Positions 54,651-63,602 are shown, counted from the stretch's first letter. The stretch is 64,000 nt of DNA from Proruminimicrobium sp963666965 (GCA_963666965.1 OY762939.1:682001-746000), one strand, 5' to 3'. Translations and numbers: made by a program. Notes: generated by a model from the sequence alone, not told the origin.

Positions 54651-55493
54651 ATGAGACTGATAGACAAAAACGAAATTATATTAAAAGTTGAAAAATTATG
54701 CGCCGATATAAATTTTAATTTATCGGAAGATGTTTTATGCGCCGTAAATAAAAATATTAAAAATGACGGATCATTATCGGATGTTGTTCTTTTTGATATA
54801 GCCGAAAATGCAAAAACGGCAAAAGAAGAAAAAATAGCTTTGTGTCAGGATACAGGAACGGTTAATCTGTTTGTAAAATACGGAAAAGACATAGCGTTAT
54901 CGGATAATTCTGATATATATTCGCTGTTGAATGAAGGTGTTAAAAACGGATATTCTAAATTTTTTTTAAGAAAGTCTATAGTGGCTGATCCGTTTGACAG
55001 AGTAAATACCGGAACAAACATCCCTGCCAATATCTATATGGATTTTGTCGATGGAGATAAAATAGAAATAACAATGTTTGCAAAAGGCGGAGGAAGCGAA
55101 AATGCAAGCGCTTTAAAAATGCTTACGCCTGCTTCCGGATGGGAAGGAGTAAAAGAATTTGTAATCAATGCTGTTAAAGAAAAAGGAGCAAACGCCTGTC
55201 CGCCTTTGATAATAGGAGTCGGAGTAGGCGGAGATTTTGCTTCAGTCGGGCTGACTGCCAAAAAAGCATTGTTAAGGGATATAGGTTCTAGTAATAAAGA
55301 CGAAAAATACGATCTGCGAGAGAGAGAGCTCCTTTGTGAAATTAATAAGCTGGGTATAGGACCTATGGGCCTGGGCGGCAAATGCACGGCGCTTGCCGTT
55401 TTTATAGAACCGAAACCATGCCATATTGCTTCGTTGCCGGTTGCGGTAAATTTACAATGCCATTCTCACAGAAAAAAGACAATAATCATATGA
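54651..55493 (+). CDS. Class I fumarate hydratase alpha subunit (or tartrate dehydratase-like)
   Basis: The 280-residue protein carries ALCQDTGTVNLFV near residue 63, RVNTGTNIPANIY near 119, GGGSENASALKMLTPASGWEG near 144 and ANACPPLIIGVGVGG near 180. These are the FeS-ligand and substrate motifs of the fumA/ttdA family, with a third Cys in QCHSHR at the end. Together with the beta subunit it would hydrate fumarate to malate using an oxygen-sensitive 4Fe-4S cluster. Tartrate dehydratase cannot be excluded. It overlaps the beta gene by 4 nt. Confidence 0.9.
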   Translation: MRLIDKNEIILKVEKLCADINFNLSEDVLCAVNKNIKNDGSLSDVVLFDIAENAKTAKEEKIALCQDTGTVNLFVKYGKDIALSDNSDIYSLLNEGVKNGYSKFFLRKSIVADPFDRVNTGTNIPANIYMDFVDGDKIEITMFAKGGGSENASALKMLTPASGWEGVKEFVINAVKEKGANACPPLIIGVGVGGDFASVGLTAKKALLRDIGSSNKDEKYDLRERELLCEINKLGIGPMGLGGKCTALAVFIEPKPCHIASLPVAVNLQCHSHRKKTIII

Positions 55494-56014
55494 AAATTAC
55501 GATAGAGAACTTATTAAACAACATTGAAAATTTTAAATCCGGAGACCGCCTTGAACTTACCGGAACTATTTACACTGCAAGAGACCAGGCTCATAAGCGT
55601 ATTTCCAATTTTGTTGAATTAAAAAAAGAATTGCCGTTTGATCTCAAAAATGCCGTCATATATTACTGCGGCCCTTGTCCGAAAAGCCCGGACAGAATTA
55701 TAGGTTCATGCGGCCCGACAACTTCATCGAGAATGGATGTGTTTACTCCGTTAATGCTTGATGAAGGAGTAAAAATTCTTATAGGCAAAGGAAACAGGAA
55801 CGCAGAAGTTTATAAATCGATAAAAAAAAATAAGGCAATATATTTGGCCGCTACGGGCGGAGCAGGAGCTTTAATATCAAAAAAAGTTAAAAAAGCGGAA
55901 CTTATAGCTTTTGAAGATTTAGGCCCTGAGGCGGTTTATAAATTATATGTTGAAGATTTTCCGCTTGTGGTCGCTATAGATTGTTTCGGCAATAACGTAT
56001 TTGAGAGGGATTAA
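55490..56014 (+). CDS. Class I fumarate hydratase beta subunit
   Basis: A 174-residue protein with GTIYTARDQAHKR near residue 24, YYCGPCPKSPDRIIGSCGPTTS near 55 and LAATGGAGALISKKVKKAE near 118, the hallmarks of the fumarase/tartrate dehydratase beta family. ATG 55490 gives the expected N-terminus and an ATGA overlap with the alpha gene. An in-frame upstream ATG at 55382 lies deep inside the alpha gene and is rejected. Confidence 0.9.
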   Translation: MKITIENLLNNIENFKSGDRLELTGTIYTARDQAHKRISNFVELKKELPFDLKNAVIYYCGPCPKSPDRIIGSCGPTTSSRMDVFTPLMLDEGVKILIGKGNRNAEVYKSIKKNKAIYLAATGGAGALISKKVKKAELIAFEDLGPEAVYKLYVEDFPLVVAIDCFGNNVFERD

Positions 56015-56785
56015 ATGTTTTTGGCAATAGATATAGGAAATACAAACATAACGCTTGGTTTATACGGCAAAACAGAAAACAAAATTATAAAAATATGGCG
56101 CATAGCCACTTCAAAGAAAAAAACTGTTGATGAATATGCAGTTACTATTCTTGATATTTTCCATTATTCCGGCATAGACGAAAAAAAAGTTTCGGCAATC
56201 GCCGTCGCAAGCGTAGTGCCTCTTTTGGATAACGTTTTTGCCGAATTGACTAAGATTTATTTCGGCAAAAAGGCTTTTTTTATCAACAGTAAAAATTCAG
56301 GCGGTTTAAAAATTCCATACGGAAATCCCGAAGATGTGGGAGCCGACAGAATTGCCGATGCAGTTGCGGCTTATAAACTTTACGGCGGTCCCGCTATCGT
56401 TATAGACTTCGGCACGGCCACGACTTTTGACTGCATAGATTCACAAGGAAGATATCTTGGAGGAGCAATCGCTCCGGGCCCTGCAATATCTGCGGAATCT
56501 CTTGCCCAGAGAACTGCCAAACTTCCGCTTGTAAATATAGAGCCTCCTAAAAATATCATAGGAAAATCTACCGTTGAATGTATACAGTCGGGTTTATATT
56601 ACGGATATATAGGGCTTGTCAAAGAAATACTCAAAAGACTTAAAAATAATTTCAAAACAAAAGTAAATATTATAGCTACAGGCGGCCTTGCGCCCCTTAT
56701 AGTAAAAGAAATTCCGGAAATAAAGTATACTGTTCCGGAACTTACTCTTGAAGGTATCCGCATAATATATCAAAATAAAAAATAG
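56015..56785 (+). CDS. coaX: Type III pantothenate kinase
   Basis: Phosphorylates pantothenate, the first step of CoA synthesis. The 256-residue ASKHA-fold enzyme has LAIDIGNTNITLG at the N-terminus (phosphate loop), GADRIADAVAAY near 109, VIDFGTATTFDCI near 130 with the catalytic Asp region, and ATGGLAPLI near 228. Length fits the family. Its ATG directly abuts the fumarase beta TAA and uses GAGAGGG as ribosome-binding site. Confidence 0.96.
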   Translation: MFLAIDIGNTNITLGLYGKTENKIIKIWRIATSKKKTVDEYAVTILDIFHYSGIDEKKVSAIAVASVVPLLDNVFAELTKIYFGKKAFFINSKNSGGLKIPYGNPEDVGADRIADAVAAYKLYGGPAIVIDFGTATTFDCIDSQGRYLGGAIAPGPAISAESLAQRTAKLPLVNIEPPKNIIGKSTVECIQSGLYYGYIGLVKEILKRLKNNFKTKVNIIATGGLAPLIVKEIPEIKYTVPELTLEGIRIIYQNKK

Positions 56786-56793
56786 AGGTGCTT

Positions 56794-57534
56794 ATGAAAA
56801 AAATAATGCTGGTTCTTGTTTTTATTATTGCTTTACAGGCTCAGAGTTTTGGAGCTGCTTTTGATGCGTTCAATTCAATGCTGAACTCTGCTCCTACAGA
56901 TGCTGTTGCAGAACAGTTATTGGATAATCTTTCGTCCGATATAGGCTCTTTGATGCTGGGCGGCAATATGGGAGTATCGGCAAGCCTTGGTTTTTCTAAA
57001 TTGAAATTGAATCTGAAAATTTCAGGAACTAAAATGAACAGTGAAATAATGAGAGCAAGCGACACTTCTGTGCTTTATATGCCTATTTTGCATGCAGAAT
57101 TCGGACTTCCCTATAGAATTGACCTTATAGGAAGATACGGTTTCGGATATGATTCCAATATTTACGGATTGGGGGCAAGATACGGACTTTATGAAAGCCA
57201 GCTTATTGTTATTCCTTCAGTTTCGGTACAGGGGCTTTACAGTATGATGAGTACCCGTTCAAACGGAAATAATTTTGACGCAAATAATATCAGTTTATCC
57301 ACCGTGGCAACTTTTGACCAGATTCCTTTTGTTATGCCGTATGCCGGGCTTGGATGGAGCAGAACGGCTCTTACGCCAAAATCATCAAACAGACAGAATT
57401 TAAGCGGAGATTCTTCAACAATGGCATATACTTTGGGAATGGCTGCAAGCGTTTTGATGATAAATGCCGACGTGAGCGTAACATGGTATGATATGATTCC
57501 AAATTATACTTTAAGCATAAGCGCAGGGTTCTAA
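56794..57534 (+). CDS. Outer-membrane beta-barrel protein
   Basis: About 246 residues. A signal peptide (about 1-21, ending FGA) is followed by strands of alternating hydrophobic residues and ends in Phe, as recognised by the BAM machinery. No closer family is recognised. ATG 56794 is set by AGAGGTG upstream; an in-frame GTG at 56788 lies inside that site. It is 8 nt after coaX. Confidence 0.8.
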   Translation: MKKIMLVLVFIIALQAQSFGAAFDAFNSMLNSAPTDAVAEQLLDNLSSDIGSLMLGGNMGVSASLGFSKLKLNLKISGTKMNSEIMRASDTSVLYMPILHAEFGLPYRIDLIGRYGFGYDSNIYGLGARYGLYESQLIVIPSVSVQGLYSMMSTRSNGNNFDANNISLSTVATFDQIPFVMPYAGLGWSRTALTPKSSNRQNLSGDSSTMAYTLGMAASVLMINADVSVTWYDMIPNYTLSISAGF

Positions 57535-57539
57535 AAAAA

Positions 57540-58130
57540 ATGGATAAACAATGCATCAGAGATGAAATAAAAAGAAAAACGTTTCACATATTGACTTTAC
57601 TGTATGTTTTGGCTTACTGGTATATGCCTCTGGATATTGTGCTTTGGAGTATGTTTATACTGATACTCGCAGTTCTTGCCGGAGAAATTATACGCGCAAA
57701 AAATGAATCTGTTAATGTTTTTATATTAAAAATACTCGGCGGAGTCCACAGAGAATCCGAAACTCACAAGATAAGCGGATTGCCGTGGACTTTATCAGGT
57801 GCTTTTTTTACGATGTTTTTGTTTGAAAATAAAAATTTTGTTCTTGCCAGCTTTTTATATTTGGCTTTCGGAGACGCTGTTGCCGCTCTTGCAGGAAAAG
57901 CATGGGGAAAACATAAAATATATGCAGGCAAATCTCTGGAAGGAAGTTTAGCATGCTTTATTGTTTGCTTTATAGCAGGTTTATTTTTGCTTCCGACATG
58001 GCAGTTTGCCTTGATCGGCGCAGTTGCCGCTACGGTTATAGAATCCATTCCGTGGCCTTTAAATGATAATTTTTGGATGCAGATATTAAATGCCGCAGTT
58101 CTTACATTCTTTTATAAGGTGCTATTTTAA
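57540..58130 (+). CDS. Dolichol kinase / phytol kinase-like membrane protein
   Basis: The 196-residue polytopic protein has RKTFHI near residue 12, FGDAVAALAGKAWGKHKI near 116 and KSLEGSLACF near 137. This is the CTP-dependent SEC59/VTE5/Dgk1-type lipid kinase pattern, with GD and KS(L)EG motifs. It may phosphorylate a polyprenol or other lipid alcohol at the membrane. It is followed by a polysaccharide deacetylase with TAATG overlap, consistent with an envelope role. Confidence 0.83.
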   Translation: MDKQCIRDEIKRKTFHILTLLYVLAYWYMPLDIVLWSMFILILAVLAGEIIRAKNESVNVFILKILGGVHRESETHKISGLPWTLSGAFFTMFLFENKNFVLASFLYLAFGDAVAALAGKAWGKHKIYAGKSLEGSLACFIVCFIAGLFLLPTWQFALIGAVAATVIESIPWPLNDNFWMQILNAAVLTFFYKVLF

Positions 58131-58807
58131 TGAAAAAACGAATTTGCCTTTCGGCGTTGCTGTTATGTTTTGCGGTTTCATTTTCCTTTGCAGGCGTTTT
58201 TTATGCAAACGGAGACGGTAAAAAGAAACAGATGTCATTGACTTTTGACGACGGACCAGGGATAAATACGCCTGAGATTTTACAAATATTGAAAGAAAAA
58301 AACGTCAAAGCGACATTTTTTATATCCGGAAGCTCGGCATCCGAACTTAAAAAAACGGTAAAAGCCGTATACGATTCAGGTAATGAAGTTGCAAATCATA
58401 CATATTCGCATGTGAATTTCTTTAAATATAAAAAAGACGATATTGAAGAAAAAATAAAGTCTGAAATTCTTAAATCTGAAAATATTATTTATGAAATCAC
58501 AGGTTTTAAAACCAAAGTTGTAAGAATTCCTCACGGTTTTTCAAGACAGCCTGCGCAGAAAGCCGCAAAAGAATTGGGATATGTTATGGTAAACTGGTCT
58601 TTCGGCTGTGACTGGAATACAAAACTTACTAAGGAACAGATGTACGAATCTTACAAAAAAAATATAAAGGCAGGAGCAATATTTTTAATGCATGATAAAA
58701 TAAAAAGCAAAAAAGTTGCCGAATTTCTGCCTCAGTTGATAGATGAAATAAAAAATAAAGGATATGAGATCGTTACCGTAAGCGAGCTTTTGGATTTAAA
58801 ACAATGA
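58130..58807 (+). CDS. Exported polysaccharide deacetylase (NodB family)
   Basis: A 225-residue protein with signal peptide (about 1-21, ending FAG). The NodB domain has TFDDGPG near residue 38 (catalytic Asp and metal Asp), HTYSH near 88 (metal His residues), RIPHG near 128 and LMHD near 187. It would remove acetyl groups from peptidoglycan or another glycan in the periplasm. Its start overlaps the upstream stop by one base. Confidence 0.92.
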   Translation: MKKRICLSALLLCFAVSFSFAGVFYANGDGKKKQMSLTFDDGPGINTPEILQILKEKNVKATFFISGSSASELKKTVKAVYDSGNEVANHTYSHVNFFKYKKDDIEEKIKSEILKSENIIYEITGFKTKVVRIPHGFSRQPAQKAAKELGYVMVNWSFGCDWNTKLTKEQMYESYKKNIKAGAIFLMHDKIKSKKVAEFLPQLIDEIKNKGYEIVTVSELLDLKQ

Positions 58808-59256
58808 TAATATCATCTTTTAAAAATAATAAAAAAACATTAAAACACATGCCTGTTTTAAAGCCGGTGTTTGATTTTATAAGAGAAAACATTAAAGCAT
58901 CCGTAAAAGAAGGCAGATACGATATTGGCGGCGGAATATATGCCGTCATACAAACGTCAAATCCGAAGCCTGAAAAAGAAAGGCTTCTTGAAACTCATAA
59001 AAAATATGTCGATCTTCAGTATGTTATTTCAGGCAGCGATAAAATAGGATGGAAATTTTACGATAAAACTTTTAAAGTTTTAAAAAAATACGATAAGAAA
59101 AACGACATAACTTTCTTTAAAAATTCTCCCGATTTTTTTATAACCCTCAAAAAAGGAGAATTTGCGGTTTTTTTTAATCAGGATGCTCATGCTCCTTTGT
59201 GCGGCGTTGCCGCCGTTAAAAAATGCGTGTTTAAGATCCCGGCCGGCTTGATTTAG
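58804..59256 (+). CDS. YhcH/YjgK/YiaL family protein
   Basis: A 150-residue cupin-like protein with RLLETHKKYVDLQYVISGSDKIGW near residues 60-83, containing the conserved E-x-H-x-x-x-x-D-x-Q-Y of this family, and a later DAHAP motif near 128 with a further metal-type His. Relatives are linked to sugar-acid metabolism (YiaL, NanQ) or biofilm control (TabA). The exact role here is not known. It overlaps the deacetylase gene by 4 nt (ATGA). Confidence 0.88.
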   Translation: MIISSFKNNKKTLKHMPVLKPVFDFIRENIKASVKEGRYDIGGGIYAVIQTSNPKPEKERLLETHKKYVDLQYVISGSDKIGWKFYDKTFKVLKKYDKKNDITFFKNSPDFFITLKKGEFAVFFNQDAHAPLCGVAAVKKCVFKIPAGLI

Positions 59257-59312
59257 TGCATTTTTGAAAAAATTTATCAAAAATCAACCAGTATGAATAA
59301 CGTCTTTTAGCG

Positions 59313-59404
59313 TCACAATATATTGTGCGCGGCAAACAGTTAAAATTTTCCTTGACAAAACTATAGGTATGTTGTAATATTTCACCAAACACAACATATA
59401 GTTT
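59313..59404 (+). promoter_or_regulatory. nrdR-nrdJ promoter with three NrdR-box-like palindromes
   Basis: TTGACA (59352-59357) and TAATAT (59375-59380) are spaced 17 nt. Three sites match acaCwAtATaTwGtgt. 59313-59328 has a perfect CACAATATATTGTG core. 59389-59404 has about 14 of 16 matches. 59358-59373 is weaker at about 10 of 16 and overlaps the promoter. The last two are 31 bp apart, about three helical turns, as is usual for NrdR box pairs. Confidence 0.8.
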
Positions 59405-59474
59405 TAATTCTTAAGTTGAAAATTCTTAAAAAATAACAATTGTTCTTAAATTTTAATTAAAGGGATATCTGTCT

Positions 59475-59942
59475 ATGAAATGTCCGTTTTGCGGAAGTTT
59501 TGACGATCAGGTTTTAGATTCCAGACCGATAGAACATACATCTGCAATTAAAAGAAGAAGAAAATGCAATAAATGCGGCAAGAGATATACAACTTACGAA
59601 AGGCCCGAAGAAGTTTCTCTTATGGTTATCAAATCAGACAGCAGAAGAGAACATTTTGACAGGAAAAAACTGTGGGAGGGCATAGCAAGGGCATGTGAAA
59701 AACGTCCTGTGTCTTCCGAAACAATAGATAAAATTGTCAGCGAAGTTGAAAATGAGATAAGCGATTATCTTATGGAGGTCCCCTCGTCTGTCATAGGTGA
59801 GAAAATTTTAAAAAAATTATGGGATATAGATGCTGTCGCTTACGTCAGATTTGCGTCTGTTTACAGAAAATTTGCAGATATTGATCATTTTATGCAGGAA
59901 TTAAAAAGTTTAAAGAAAAAAACAAATAAAAATCAAAAATAA
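59475..59942 (+). CDS. nrdR: Ribonucleotide reductase transcriptional repressor NrdR
   Basis: The 155-residue protein has an N-terminal zinc ribbon (CPFCGS and CNKCGKRYTTYER) followed by an ATP-cone domain from about residue 49 (VIKSDSRREHFDRKKLWEGI). NrdR senses ATP/dATP and represses ribonucleotide reductase genes by binding NrdR boxes, which are present upstream at 59313-59404. It is 30 nt from nrdJ, so both are probably in one autoregulated operon. Confidence 0.97.
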   Translation: MKCPFCGSFDDQVLDSRPIEHTSAIKRRRKCNKCGKRYTTYERPEEVSLMVIKSDSRREHFDRKKLWEGIARACEKRPVSSETIDKIVSEVENEISDYLMEVPSSVIGEKILKKLWDIDAVAYVRFASVYRKFADIDHFMQELKSLKKKTNKNQK

Positions 59943-59972
59943 ACAGGTAAAGTTATATCAGGGGGAACGAAA

Positions 59973-62297
59973 ATGACGCAATTGAAAGAGGAATTGTTTG
60001 AAAAAATTAATCCGGCTCTGTCGGAAAACGGTAAAACCGTTTTAGCCAAAAGGTATCTTAGAAAAGATGAAAACGGGAAACCGGTGGAAAATGAACAGGA
60101 ACTGTTTTGGCGTGTTGCCGAAAATATAGCGCAGGCCGATAAAATATATGATAAAGACGCAAATTTAGATGAAACGATAAAAGATTTTTATACGGTTATG
60201 GCAAATTTGCATTTTCTGCCGAACTCCCCTACTTTGATGAATGCAGGAAGACCTTTGCAGCAGCTTGCGGCGTGTTTTGTGCTGCCTGTCGAAGATTCAA
60301 TGGATTCCATTTTTGAAACTTTAAAAAATACGGCTCTTATACATAAATCGGGCGGAGGAACGGGCTTTTCTTTCTCAAGATTAAGACCTTCAAATGACAG
60401 CGTAAAATCCACAAACGGAGTATCATCGGGACCTGTTTCTTTTATGCAGGTTTTTAATGCCGCAACGGAAGCAATAAAACAGGGCGGAACAAGACGCGGC
60501 GCCAATATGGGTATTTTGAGAGTGGATCATCCGGATATAATGAAATTTATAGTATGCAAAGATAAAAGCGACAGCCTTAACAACTTCAACATTTCGGTTG
60601 CAATAACAAATGAATTTATGGATGCCGTTGAAGATGACGAATTTTATAATCTTTATAACCCCAGAACAAAAGAAGTGGCCGGAAAATTGAAAGCAAGAGA
60701 AGTTTACGATAAAATAGTCGAACAGGCTTGGAAAAACGGAGAGCCCGGAATAGTTTTTATTGATAAGATGAATGCGGCAAACCCGACTATAGAAATAGGC
60801 GAAATAGAATCAACGAACCCTTGCGGCGAACAGCCTCTTTTGCCTTATGAATCCTGCAATCTCGGTTCAATAAATCTTTCATGCTTTGTAAAAGACGAGG
60901 AAGTTGACTGGGATCAATTGGAAAAAGTAGTTAAAATAGCGGTTCATTTTCTTGATAACGTAATAGATATGAATAATTATCCTATAACAAAGATAGGAGA
61001 AACTACAAGATCAAACAGAAAAATAGGTTTGGGTGTTATGGGATGGGCCGATATGCTTGTTCAGATGGGTATTCCTTATAATTCGCCTGAAGCAATTATT
61101 CTTGCCGAAAAAGTTTCTTCTTTTATTCAGAATAAATCTCACGATTTTTCACAGGAAATGGCATTGAAAAGAGGAGCATTTCCGAATTTTAAATACAGTA
61201 TTTATAAAAAAGGAAATCCTGTAAGAAATGCAACAACAACTACCATAGCTCCGACCGGAACAATAGGAATAATCGCCGATGCATCAGGCGGTATTGAACC
61301 TCTTTTTGCATTAGTATATAAGAGAGCAAATTGCTTGGATAACAATGAGATGTTTATCGTTAACCCTTATTTTGAAAAGATTGCAAAAGATTTAGGTTTT
61401 TATTCAAAAGAACTCATGGATAAAATTGCCCAGAAAGGGACAATACACGGAATGAAGGAAATTCCGGAAAAAATAAGAAGAGTTTTTGTAACTTCGCACG
61501 ATATATCGCCTGAAGACCACATAAGAATGCAGGCTGCTTTCCAAAAATATGTAGATAACGCCGTTTCAAAAACGGTTAATTTTGCAAATTCGGCAACAAG
61601 AGAAGATGTAGATAAAGCATATATGCTTTCTTATAAGCTCGGCTGCAAAGGCGTTACCGTTTACAGAGACGGAAGCCGTTCAATGCAGGTTTTAAACGTA
61701 GGAGAAAAGAAAGAAACTCAGGACACTTCCGCATCAGCGGCAGTTCAGCCTTCATCTGAGAGAAAACCGAGAAAAAGACCAAGCACAGTAAGAGGTTCAA
61801 CTCGTCTTATCCGTACAAGCTGCGGACATATGTATATTACAATCAATGAAGATGATGAATGCGCATTTGAAGTTTTTGCGCAGCTTGGCAAATCAGGCGG
61901 CTGCAAATCAGCACAGGCGGAAGCAATAAGCAGACTAGTTTCGCTTGCTTTAAGGTCAAGAGTTGCCGTTCAGGAAATAATAACGCAGTTAAAGAGCATA
62001 AGATGCGACAGCCCCACATTTGGAGAAGACGGCGCTATTTTGTCGTGTCCCGATGCAATAGCAAAAGCGCTTGAATCTTATCTTGCCGATAAAACGGATC
62101 CTGATTTATTTACAGGTAAAAAACAAGATTTAGCCGCAGCAGAAGTTAAACAGGAAGTTTATATGCCTAAGAAAACAAGCAGCGTCAATTTAGACACTGA
62201 AGAAGAAATGAACGTAAAATGTCCCGACTGCGGAGAAAAACTTATGTTCAGAGAAGGGTGCCTTAGCTGTTCGTGTGGGTATTCAAAGTGCTCTTAA
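59973..62297 (+). CDS. nrdJ: Vitamin B12-dependent ribonucleoside-diphosphate reductase
   Basis: Reduces ribonucleotides to deoxyribonucleotides with adenosylcobalamin. The 774-residue class II enzyme has NSPTLMNAG near residue 80, KSGGGTGFSFSRLRP near 124, TRRGANMG near 170, NPCGEQPLLPYESCNLGSIN near 283 (active-site Cys and Glu) and APTGTI near 428. A C-terminal region ends in a CPDCG...CSCGYSKC zinc-ribbon-like tail. GGGGG precedes the ATG. No cobalamin riboswitch is evident upstream; control is by NrdR. Confidence 0.96.
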   Translation: MTQLKEELFEKINPALSENGKTVLAKRYLRKDENGKPVENEQELFWRVAENIAQADKIYDKDANLDETIKDFYTVMANLHFLPNSPTLMNAGRPLQQLAACFVLPVEDSMDSIFETLKNTALIHKSGGGTGFSFSRLRPSNDSVKSTNGVSSGPVSFMQVFNAATEAIKQGGTRRGANMGILRVDHPDIMKFIVCKDKSDSLNNFNISVAITNEFMDAVEDDEFYNLYNPRTKEVAGKLKAREVYDKIVEQAWKNGEPGIVFIDKMNAANPTIEIGEIESTNPCGEQPLLPYESCNLGSINLSCFVKDEEVDWDQLEKVVKIAVHFLDNVIDMNNYPITKIGETTRSNRKIGLGVMGWADMLVQMGIPYNSPEAIILAEKVSSFIQNKSHDFSQEMALKRGAFPNFKYSIYKKGNPVRNATTTTIAPTGTIGIIADASGGIEPLFALVYKRANCLDNNEMFIVNPYFEKIAKDLGFYSKELMDKIAQKGTIHGMKEIPEKIRRVFVTSHDISPEDHIRMQAAFQKYVDNAVSKTVNFANSATREDVDKAYMLSYKLGCKGVTVYRDGSRSMQVLNVGEKKETQDTSASAAVQPSSERKPRKRPSTVRGSTRLIRTSCGHMYITINEDDECAFEVFAQLGKSGGCKSAQAEAISRLVSLALRSRVAVQEIITQLKSIRCDSPTFGEDGAILSCPDAIAKALESYLADKTDPDLFTGKKQDLAAAEVKQEVYMPKKTSSVNLDTEEEMNVKCPDCGEKLMFREGCLSCSCGYSKCS

Positions 62298-62308
62298 TAT
62301 AAAATTTT

Positions 62309-62339
62309 ATAACGGCTTCAAAATTATTGAAGCCGTTAT
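62309..62339 (+). terminator. Perfect 13-bp hairpin after nrdJ, without a U tract
   Basis: ATAACGGCTTCAA (62309-62321) pairs perfectly with TTGAAGCCGTTAT (62327-62339) around loop AATTA. The downstream bases are GTAAATG, not a T-run. It may be an inefficient or factor-dependent terminator, or an mRNA 3'-end stabiliser. Confidence 0.6.
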
Positions 62340-62373
62340 GTAAATGAAAAGAAATAAAATTAAAGTTGGAAGT

Positions 62374-62500
62374 GTTGTTTAAAGACTAGAAAGATTTTGA
62401 ACGAGACGAAATATTTTTGAAACGAAGTTTACATTTAAGCGTAAGCAGTAAATGAGTTTTAAAAATATAAAGTTGTAGTCAAAATATATCGGTCGCCATA
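62374..62500 (+). repeat. Dispersed repeat, copy D (diverged)
   Basis: Similar to copies A/B (GTTGTTT, AAGATTTT, GACGAAATATTT, GAAGTTTACA) and, further on, to copy B at 52070-52110. It lies directly upstream of dcd in the same orientation as the other copies. Confidence 0.55.
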
Positions 62501-62519
62501 GCAGTAAAGGGAGTCTAAA

Positions 62520-63077
62520 ATGGTTAAACCGGATAAATGGATAAAAAAGATGGCTCTTGAGAAAAAAATGATAGAGCCTTTTGCCGAAGAGCAGGTAAGA
62601 AAAAATAATATATCTTACGGGACTTCTTCTTACGGATACGACATGAGGATTTCCGGCGAATTTAAAATTATGCAGAAAAAGACTGACGGTTCTTTTATAG
62701 ACCCTAAAAAAGTTGACGAAAATCTTTTTCTTCCTGTTCATGTTGATGATTTTATTATTTTACAGCCTCAGACGGTCGCTCTTGCAAGGACTGTAGAATA
62801 TTTTAGAATCCCCAGAGATATTATAACAATAGCTTTCGGCAAATCCACATATGCAAGATGCGGCATTATAGTAAATATCACGCCTTTTGAACCTGAGTGG
62901 GAAGGATATGCGACTCTTGCTATTTCAAATATCAGTTCTCTCCCGGTTAAAATATACGCAAATGAAGGAATAGGCCAGCTTTTATTTTTGGGTACCGACG
63001 GACAATGTGAAATTTCTTATGCGGACAGAGCTGGAAAATATCAGGCTCAGAAAACGATAACGCCGGCAAAAGTATAA
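62520..63077 (+). CDS. dcd: dCTP deaminase
   Basis: The 185-residue product has SSYGYDMRIS near residue 38, FGKSTYARCGIIVNITPFEPEWEG near 109 (the conserved Ser-x-x-Ala-Arg region and catalytic Glu) and GIGQLLFL near 155. Dcd converts dCTP to dUTP for thymidylate synthesis. Its placement next to nrdR-nrdJ groups deoxynucleotide metabolism. A bifunctional dCTP deaminase/dUTPase is possible but not decided by the motifs I can see. Confidence 0.92.
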   Translation: MVKPDKWIKKMALEKKMIEPFAEEQVRKNNISYGTSSYGYDMRISGEFKIMQKKTDGSFIDPKKVDENLFLPVHVDDFIILQPQTVALARTVEYFRIPRDIITIAFGKSTYARCGIIVNITPFEPEWEGYATLAISNISSLPVKIYANEGIGQLLFLGTDGQCEISYADRAGKYQAQKTITPAKV

Positions 63078-63090
63078 CTAAGGGGTTTAA

Positions 63091-63600
63091 ATGAAGAGAA
63101 TAATTGCGTCTTTTGTGTTTGTTGTTTTTGCCGCTTTAAATCTTTTTGCGCAGAATGTTACCGGAATTTGGCAGACTATAGACGATGAAACTAATAAACC
63201 TAAAAGCGTCGTATCGGTTTACGAATACGATGGCCGGATTTACGGAAGAATAATAATGACTTATGAAGACGACGGAATTACGGTAAAAGACACGATATAT
63301 TCTAAAAAATACGCAGCCGATAAAGTAAAAGGAAGTCCGTTAATGTGCGGCCTTGATTTTATATGGAATATGAAAAAAGACGGCCCCAAATATAAAGGCG
63401 GCAAAATTTTAAATCCGGAAAACGGCAAAATATATAACTCCGAAATGTGGTGCAATGAAAAAGGCGATTTAGTCGTAAGAGGCAAAATAGCTTTTTTAGG
63501 AAAAAACCAGACCTGGAAACAATTTAACGCCGACCGGTTTCCTGCCGATTTTACGGTTCCCGATTCAAAAAACTGGCAACCTGTAATACCTGTAAAATAA
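63091..63600 (+). CDS. Exported DUF2147 family protein
   Basis: A 169-residue protein with signal peptide (about 1-20, ending LFA). It continues with GIWQTIDDETNKPKSVVSVYEYDGRIYGRI, the opening strand pattern of DUF2147, and MCGLDFIWNMKK and GKILNPENGKIY further on. These are lipocalin-like beta-barrel periplasmic proteins of unknown function. It follows dcd by 13 nt and is convergent with the cobalamin-binding gene, with only 2 nt between stop codons. Confidence 0.87.
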   Translation: MKRIIASFVFVVFAALNLFAQNVTGIWQTIDDETNKPKSVVSVYEYDGRIYGRIIMTYEDDGITVKDTIYSKKYAADKVKGSPLMCGLDFIWNMKKDGPKYKGGKILNPENGKIYNSEMWCNEKGDLVVRGKIAFLGKNQTWKQFNADRFPADFTVPDSKNWQPVIPVK

Positions 63601-63602
63601 AA

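Noticed and set aside
55382..55489. Upstream extension of the fumarase beta subunit
   Set aside because: It lies within the alpha gene and adds residues not expected in the family; ATG 55490 gives the ATGA overlap.
59257..59974. Cobalamin riboswitch upstream of nrdR/nrdJ
   Set aside because: I looked for a B12-box-like conserved core and found none; NrdR boxes explain the regulation. The leader of the B12-binding gene at 63603 lies outside the window.
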